64,000 nt of DNA from Solirubrobacterales bacterium (GTDB taxonomy: Bacteria; Actinomycetota; Thermoleophilia; Solirubrobacterales; Solirubrobacteraceae), in contig QHBW01000098.1 of NCBI GenBank assembly GCA_003244205.1, forward strand, positions 1 through 64,000, read 5' to 3'. A program made the position numbers and the translations under genes. Every line of letters begins with the position of its first letter. Position 1 is the first letter of the stretch. The notes beneath the pieces were generated by a model. That model worked only from the letters and a program-made list of their open reading frames with translations, was not told where the DNA came from and made no database searches. This document shows positions 59,172 to 64,000 of the stretch, piece after piece.

Positions 59172-60499
59172 GGAGTGAGCTTCCCGGCGTCGATGTCGCG
59201 CACGAGGCTGAAGGCGTCGCTCTGTGAGCGCAGCTTGTGGTTGAGCAGGGTGGCGCGACGGGCGGGCGCGAGCTCGTCGGCGGCGACCCCGGAGCGGAAG
59301 ACCGTGCTGTAGAGGTGCACGCCGAAGGGGAGGTCGTAGGGCAGCCCGCGATCCACCGCCACGAAGCCATCGGGCGTGGTGGAGACGAAGTACACGTCGC
59401 GCGATGCCAGCCACCCGCCCACGCCGAGCGCAACGAGCACGAGCACGACAAAGGTGGCGAAGGCGTAGCGGCGCGCGTGACGGCGGCGGCGGGGCTGGGG
59501 CGGCGGAGCTGGGGGGCGCGGCGGAATCGTCCGCCGCCCTTCGCCCTCGCCTACCTGCGCATCGGTAGCGGTCGCGTCGGGCGCCACGAGCCAGGGCGAC
59601 CTGGCTTCTGCACCTGCTTCGGCTGGGGCTTGCGCTGCGGCCGCTGGCTGGCTGGCCGCGAGCGCCGCGCGCACCTCGGCCGCCGTCGGCGCGGACTCAC
59701 CCACCTGGGTCACCCCCGCCTCGTCGGCTTGGGCCGCGGCGTCGGCTTCGCCCGCGGCGGGCTGCTCGCCGGTGGCGGTGTCTGCGCCGCCGCCGACGCG
59801 GAAGAGCACGACGGTGATGTTGTCGCGACCGCCGCGGCTGTTGGCTTCGCCGACCAGCCGCTCGGCGATCTCCTTGAGCGCGCCCCCACTGCCCAACAGC
59901 GCGCCGATTTCGGCGTCCGGGATCATCGACGTGAGGCCGTCGGAGCAGAGCAGAAAGAGGTCGCCAGGGCGCGCCGGCGACGTCTGGGTCTCGATGTCGA
60001 CGTTGGGCTCCGGACCGAGGGCGCGAGTGATGACCGAGCGCTGCGGGTGCTCCTCGGCCTCCTCCTCGGTGATGTCACCGCGCTCGATCCACATCCCGAC
60101 CAACGAGTGGTCGCGGGTCAAGCGTTCGAGCTCGCCCTCGCGCCAGCGGTAGGCACGCGAATCGCCGACGTGGGCGATCGCGACGCCGTCGCCGTCGAGA
60201 TACGCCGCGATCAGCGTCGAGCCCATCCCGGCGCGTTGGCGATCGGCGCTCGCGAGCTCGTGAATGCGCGTGTTGGCGTCCCGCGCCACGGCAGCGAGGC
60301 GCTCCTCGGCGCTGCCCGTGCTCGGCAGCCCGCCCGCGAAGGCGTCGATCGCGATCCCCGAAGCGACCTCGCCGGCTTGGGCGCCGCCCATGCCGTCGGC
60401 GACGACGAACACCGGTGGGGAGGCGTAGAGGGCGTCCTCGTTGGAGCGGCGCTGAAGGCCCGTGTCGGTGAGCTCGGCGTAGTCGACGATCTGCAGCAT
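59168..60499 (-). CDS. pstP: PP2C-type Ser/Thr phosphatase PstP
   Basis: 443 residues. The PP2C domain (about 1-240) has VVADGMGGAQAGEVAS, AHVGDSRAYRWRE, RDHSLVG, LLCSDGLTSMI and GRDNITVVL with the Asp residues that bind Mn2+/Mg2+. An Ala/Pro-rich linker leads to a membrane helix (about 348-368) and a short external domain. It reverses phosphorylation by PknB-type kinases. The gene order fhaB-pstP-rodA matches mycobacteria. Confidence 0.96.
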   Translation of the reverse strand: MLQIVDYAELTDTGLQRRSNEDALYASPPVFVVADGMGGAQAGEVASGIAIDAFAGGLPSTGSAEERLAAVARDANTRIHELASADRQRAGMGSTLIAAYLDGDGVAIAHVGDSRAYRWREGELERLTRDHSLVGMWIERGDITEEEAEEHPQRSVITRALGPEPNVDIETQTSPARPGDLFLLCSDGLTSMIPDAEIGALLGSGGALKEIAERLVGEANSRGGRDNITVVLFRVGGGADTATGEQPAAGEADAAAQADEAGVTQVGESAPTAAEVRAALAASQPAAAAQAPAEAGAEARSPWLVAPDATATDAQVGEGEGRRTIPPRPPAPPPQPRRRRHARRYAFATFVVLVLVALGVGGWLASRDVYFVSTTPDGFVAVDRGLPYDLPFGVHLYSTVFRSGVAADELAPARRATLLNHKLRSQSDAFSLVRDIDAGKLTP

Positions 60500-60512
60500 C
60501 GGCTAGCTCACG

Positions 60513-61013
60513 CTACGTGACGTAGGAGAACTCGGAGTCGCCAATACGGATGCGGTCGCCCGGATGCAGTGGTTGCGGCCCCTCGACCCCTTCGCCATTG
60601 AGGTAGGTGCCGTTGGTCGATCCGAGGTCCTCGAGCACGGGCAGCGCCCCCTCCCAGACGATGCGCGCGTGGCGCTGGGAGGCAAACGGGTCCTCGAGCT
60701 GGATCTCGGCCAGCGCGCCCCTGCCCAGGACGGCGCCGCCCGCGAGCTCGAAGGTCGAGCCCGGCTGGAGCCCCGGGGCGCGATCGACGCGCAGCCGGGG
60801 ATTGCCCTCGAGCTCGCGGCCCGGGCCGAGGCCCTCCGACGCGGCGTGCAATCCGGTGGCATCCGATCCCCGCTCCCAGCCTCGGTCATCGCCCTCGACG
60901 GGCTGGCCCGTGGTGCGCAGGTCCTTCAGCGCGCTGCGCGCCACCCACAGCAAGAACAGGTAGAGCACGAGCAGAAAGCCGAACTTCAACGCGACGGAGA
61001 CAGGCGAGAGCAC
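60513..61013 (-). CDS. fhaB: FHA-domain protein FhaB (FipA-like)
   Basis: 166 residues. A membrane helix at the N-terminus (about 7-27), then a short linker, then an FHA domain (about 75-165): GAVLGRGALAEIQLEDPFAS, QRHARIVWEG, and LEDLGSTNGTYLNGEGV. The Arg, Ser and Asn of the phosphothreonine pocket are present. It would recruit phosphorylated PknB substrates or the kinase itself at the membrane. The gene starts six bases after fhaA. Confidence 0.95.
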   Translation of the reverse strand: MLSPVSVALKFGFLLVLYLFLLWVARSALKDLRTTGQPVEGDDRGWERGSDATGLHAASEGLGPGRELEGNPRLRVDRAPGLQPGSTFELAGGAVLGRGALAEIQLEDPFASQRHARIVWEGALPVLEDLGSTNGTYLNGEGVEGPQPLHPGDRIRIGDSEFSYVT

Positions 61014-61019
61014 GCCGGC

Positions 61020-61817
61020 TCAGCTCAGCTCGAAGCGCAGCTCGTCGGTGCCCAGGACGAGTACGTCGCCCGAGCTCAGCGGCGCCGCGCCTTCGATCCG
61101 CTGCCCGTTGACGCGCACCCCGTTGGTCGATCCGAGGTCAGCCACGACCCAGTCGCTGCCGTCGTGGCGGATCTCGGCATGGCGGCGCGAGACGTTGGCA
61201 TCGCCGAGCACGATGTCGCACTCGCGGCTGCGGCCGATGACGACCCCGCCGGGACCGACGCGCATGCGCCGGCCCTCGACGATCAGCCTGGCGCTCGTCA
61301 GCAGAGGCGGCGCCGCCGGCGTGGCGGGCGAGCGGCGCAGGCGCCGTGCCGAGGAGTAGACCATCGTGTGCCCGCTGGGGCTCTCCGCCGCCGCGACGGC
61401 CGGGCTGGGCGGCGCTGCCTCTGCGACCTGGGGGGAGCCCCCGGACGGCGGGCTCACCGCGCGGGCGGCGATGCCGAACTCGCCAAGCCTGAGGCGCTCG
61501 TCGACATGGAAGGAGATCTGCGGTCGGGAGAGCAGCGAGAAGCGCTCGCGGCGGGCGTGCTCGAGCAGGTAGCCGGCGAGCTCGTGGGAGAGCGCCTCCT
61601 CATAGCCCGCGAAGCGGTCGTGGTCGCGCGCGGAGAGGTAGACGGAGTAGTCGTTGGGGACGTAGGTGCGAGACAGCGACAGCGATTTGTGCTCCTCCAT
61701 CTCGCGCGCGAGCCTGCGCGCGATCTCAACCGGACGCACCTCCGAGCGGAAGGCACGGCCGAACGCCCCCTCGACGAGGCCTGCGATCTTGCTTTCCAGG
61801 CTACGGAGGACGCTCAT
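61020..61817 (-). CDS. fhaA: FhaA: DUF3662 plus FHA domain
   Basis: 265 residues. The N-terminal DUF3662 (about 1-115) has LRSLESKIAGLVEGAFGRAF and RPVEIARRLAREMEEHKSLS, followed by a beta-rich half. After an Ala/Pro linker comes a C-terminal FHA domain (about 180-265) with IGRSRECDIVLGDANVSRRH and DLGSTNGVRVNG. In mycobacteria FhaA binds phosphorylated MviN/MurJ and thereby slows lipid II export. No murJ gene is in this operon, so the partner here must lie elsewhere. Confidence 0.95.
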   Translation of the reverse strand: MSVLRSLESKIAGLVEGAFGRAFRSEVRPVEIARRLAREMEEHKSLSLSRTYVPNDYSVYLSARDHDRFAGYEEALSHELAGYLLEHARRERFSLLSRPQISFHVDERLRLGEFGIAARAVSPPSGGSPQVAEAAPPSPAVAAAESPSGHTMVYSSARRLRRSPATPAAPPLLTSARLIVEGRRMRVGPGGVVIGRSRECDIVLGDANVSRRHAEIRHDGSDWVVADLGSTNGVRVNGQRIEGAAPLSSGDVLVLGTDELRFELS

Positions 61818-61843
61818 CTGCTACCCGCACGGCCTGACCCATG

Positions 61844-63643
61844 CTACGCAACCGGCTCGCTTTCAGGCCGCCGCGGCTGCTCTGCGGCGTCAGCTCTGCG
61901 CGGGGAGCGGGTCGGTGCCAGCAGGATCAAGGCGGCGGCGGCGAGGGCTCCCGCCGCGGCCCCGAGGACCAATCCTCGGGGTGCGCTGAGCCCCAGTGCT
62001 CGATCCAGCGCGCTCGTGCTCGCCACCATCGCAACGGCCCAGACCAGCGCTCCGGCGATCACCCCGGCGATCGATCGACGGCAGATCAGCAGCGGCATGA
62101 TCGCGGCGCCTGCAGCCCACACGAGCCCCACCGCGAGCCTGCCAGACGCCAGCAGTGGCCACAACGCGTGCGCGATCGCGTCAGTCGCCGACGCCCCCCA
62201 GCGCGCCTCGGGACGCGCTGCCGCGGGCGGCCCGAAGGCGAGCGTGCGCCCCGAGAGGAGCTCGGCCAGCGCGAGCCACCACCACGAGAGCGCGGCGACC
62301 GCCGCGCGTTGCCACCAGCCACGCAGCGTCGCTGCTGCCGCCGCCGCCCCGGCGGCGACCCCCAGCGCGCCGGCGAGCGGACCCGCAAGGGCGAGCGACC
62401 ACGCAACCCCCGTCCGGGCAAGCAGCAAGGGGGCCATCAGCAGGCCCGCCGCGAGGACCGTTGCCTGGCCGCCGTGCCCAGGATCGGCGAATGCCAGCCA
62501 CCCGACCGCGCCTGCCGCTGCGGCCAACCAGGCCACGCGCGGGGCGAGCGCGAGGGCGAGCGCGACGGCGATCAGCGCTGTCGTGGCGGCCAGCGGGGGG
62601 CGCGGGTCGGCGAAGACGAACAGCGCCGCTGCCAGGGCCGCGCCGGCGGTGGCGGCGATGACGCGCGCGCCGAAGCCGGCTTGACGCCGCGTCAAGGCCC
62701 GCTCCACTGGGCTCGGCGCGACGATGCCGCCCTCGTCGGCGAGCTCGGCGATCGTCTCGATCAGCGCCTCGTGCAGGTCCGCGATCGACCCGCGACGGTC
62801 GGGCTCGGGCGCGAGTGCGCGGTCGATCGCGGCGCTCAGCGGGATCGGAAGCCCACGACGCTGGCGGCGCAGTGAGGGGATCGGTGCGCCCAGGCGCCGT
62901 AGGCTCGCGGCCGGGCTGCTCGCGCGCACCGGATGCTCGCCGGCGAGTGCCTCGTAGAGCACGAGGCTGAGCGAGTAGAGATCTGCGCGCGCGTCGACCT
63001 CGCGACCTTCGGCCTGCTCGGGGGCCATGTAGGCGAGCGTCCCGAGCACGTCGCCGGTGAGCGTGAGCGGGTCGTCGCCGACGAGCTGGGCGACGCCGAA
63101 GTCCGTCAGCTTTGCCGGCGCCGGGCCATCTGTGGCGTCGGGGATGAGGACGTTCTGGGGCTTGACGTCGCGGTGCACGACGCCGTGAGCATGGGCGTGC
63201 TCGAGCGCTTCACAGAGCGCGATTCCGATGCGTGCAACGTCGCGATCGGAGAGTGCGCCCTCGCGCTCGAGTGCGGCCAGCGTGCGTCCCGCCACCAATT
63301 CGGAGACCAGGTAGGCATCGGCGCCCTCAAACCAGGCCTCGTAGAGGACGACGACAGCGGGGTGATTGAGGCGCGCCGCTGCGGCGGCTTCGCGCGCGGC
63401 GCGCTTGGCGCGGTCGCCCGGGGCTCCGGCGCCGGGGATGACCTTCAGCGCAACGGGGCGCCCGAGCCGCTCGTCACGGGCCTGCCAGACCTCGCCGAAG
63501 CCCCCAGCACCGAGTCGGTGCTCGATCCGGTAGCGGTCGAGCACCAGCGCACCTGCGCTGGGAGCGCGGGCCGCAGAGGGGGCGTGTGCCAGCGCGTAGC
63601 GGGATTGCGGCGCCCCGCGCGGCGCGGTTCTGCTCGTGTGCAC
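61844..63643 (-). CDS. Ser/Thr kinase with polytopic membrane C-terminus
   Basis: About 599 residues from GTG 63643; upstream in-frame starts exist, so the first 40 residues are uncertain. The kinase domain (about 35-300) has LGAGGFGEVWQA, ALKVIPG, VVHRDVKPQNVLI and TDFGVAQL. The rest (about 320-590) is a region of eight to ten Ala/Leu/Gly-rich membrane helices in place of the single helix and PASTA tail of PknB-type kinases. It takes the first position of the operon upstream of fhaA. The signal it senses may be in the membrane itself. Confidence 0.9.
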   Translation of the reverse strand: MHTSRTAPRGAPQSRYALAHAPSAARAPSAGALVLDRYRIEHRLGAGGFGEVWQARDERLGRPVALKVIPGAGAPGDRAKRAAREAAAAARLNHPAVVVLYEAWFEGADAYLVSELVAGRTLAALEREGALSDRDVARIGIALCEALEHAHAHGVVHRDVKPQNVLIPDATDGPAPAKLTDFGVAQLVGDDPLTLTGDVLGTLAYMAPEQAEGREVDARADLYSLSLVLYEALAGEHPVRASSPAASLRRLGAPIPSLRRQRRGLPIPLSAAIDRALAPEPDRRGSIADLHEALIETIAELADEGGIVAPSPVERALTRRQAGFGARVIAATAGAALAAALFVFADPRPPLAATTALIAVALALALAPRVAWLAAAAGAVGWLAFADPGHGGQATVLAAGLLMAPLLLARTGVAWSLALAGPLAGALGVAAGAAAAAATLRGWWQRAAVAALSWWWLALAELLSGRTLAFGPPAAARPEARWGASATDAIAHALWPLLASGRLAVGLVWAAGAAIMPLLICRRSIAGVIAGALVWAVAMVASTSALDRALGLSAPRGLVLGAAAGALAAAALILLAPTRSPRRADAAEQPRRPESEPVA

Positions 63644-63781
63644 GCTCCAGCGAGGTTCGTCGTTGGTGGCAGGCACCCTGCCGCAGAGGGCGAATGACAG
63701 CAATCAAATGCACGCGTGCGTGCGCACCCGTCCCGGCGCGCCGGTCATACTGGCCGCCGGGTCCAGCCAAGGAGCGAACGT

Positions 63782-64000
63782 TTGTCGTTCTTCGATGAGG
63801 GAGACGAGCCCCTAACGGAGGCACGTCCGCGGCGCACGCCGGGCCGCGGTGCGCCCCGCAGGACATCGGGCCGCGCCGGCGGAAGCCGGGGCGGCGGCGC
63901 CGACCCCGACGCCCTGCGCAATCGCCGGCTGGCCGCCATGGCTGTGGCGCTCGTCGTGATCATCCTGCTGATCATCGGGATCAAGAGCTGCGTCGACAGT
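63782..64000 (+). CDS. small single-helix membrane protein, cut by the window end
   Basis: 73 residues are visible from TTG 63782, chosen because AAGGAG lies seven bases upstream. The N-terminus is acidic (LSFFDEGDEP), followed by an Arg/Gly/Pro-rich cytoplasmic stretch, then one helix (MAVALVVIILLIIGIKSC). The frame continues past 64000 and the C-terminal part should be outside the membrane. No function is recognised. It diverges from the kinase gene, placing it at the border of the cell-wall regulatory operon. Confidence 0.7.
   Translation, partial: MSFFDEGDEPLTEARPRRTPGRGAPRRTSGRAGGSRGGGADPDALRNRRLAAMAVALVVIILLIIGIKSCVDS

Overview
The window is high-GC, densely coding DNA from an actinobacterium. 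GTG starts are frequent, 4-base ATGA/GTGA overlaps run through the operons, and many starts look leaderless. The strongest marker is the block at 53.4-63.7 kb, which keeps the actinobacterial fhaA-fhaB-pstP-rodA-pbpA-pknB order that lies near oriC in mycobacteria. Here ddl is joined to one end and a polytopic membrane kinase to the other. A deep-branching class such as Thermoleophilia (Solirubrobacterales) would fit, but that placement is inference.

Layout. 0-8 kb holds metabolic and signalling genes: a flavin monooxygenase, an isocitrate-lyase/PEP-mutase-like enzyme, a PHA-synthase-like hydrolase, a PhzF-like protein, a GGDEF cyclase and a BI-1 protein. tRNA-Ala(CGC) is at 8.26 kb. From 8.3 to 12.8 kb lies a decayed accessory segment: a panB fragment joined to a frameshifted NUDIX fragment, a DUF429 gene without its own stop, a P-loop ATPase, a dnaE2 fragment and a truncated CocE-type hydrolase. 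12.8-17.1 kb is a CMD-SDR-CocE operon diverging from a TetR gene, with a palindromic operator between them.

18.1-22.4 kb is the most unusual part. It is an eight-gene, translationally coupled operon resembling mauE, a Tat-exported 18-cysteine protein, mauD and mauF/ccdA, without recognisable mauB or mauG, followed by secreted accessory proteins. The mauF/ccdA-like gene carries an in-frame UGA exactly where this superfamily has its redox cysteine. The UGA is preceded by a strong Shine-Dalgarno-driven start and followed by two perfect hairpins, so it is a candidate selenoprotein in a thiol-redox maturation system.

22.4-33 kb carries an MFS exporter, an orphan DNA methyltransferase, two lytic-transglycosylase proteins (one frameshifted), a haloalkane dehalogenase, an SDR, an alpha/beta hydrolase and a Tat-exported PGRP amidase. 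33.2-46.7 kb is a surface-polysaccharide locus, nearly all on the minus strand: epimerase/dehydratase, LytR_C protein, phosphosulfolactate-synthase-like protein, histidine phosphatase, polymerase, flippase, three glycosyltransferases, priming sugar transferase and ATP-grasp ligase. DedA and UppP (47-48.4 kb) recycle the undecaprenyl carrier that this locus and peptidoglycan synthesis share. purM, a DsbA-fold protein, a kinase with an extracellular beta-sandwich domain and a rhomboid-like protein lead to two sets of tandem repeats and then the cell-division/PASTA-kinase operon, which ends the window together with the start of a small membrane protein.
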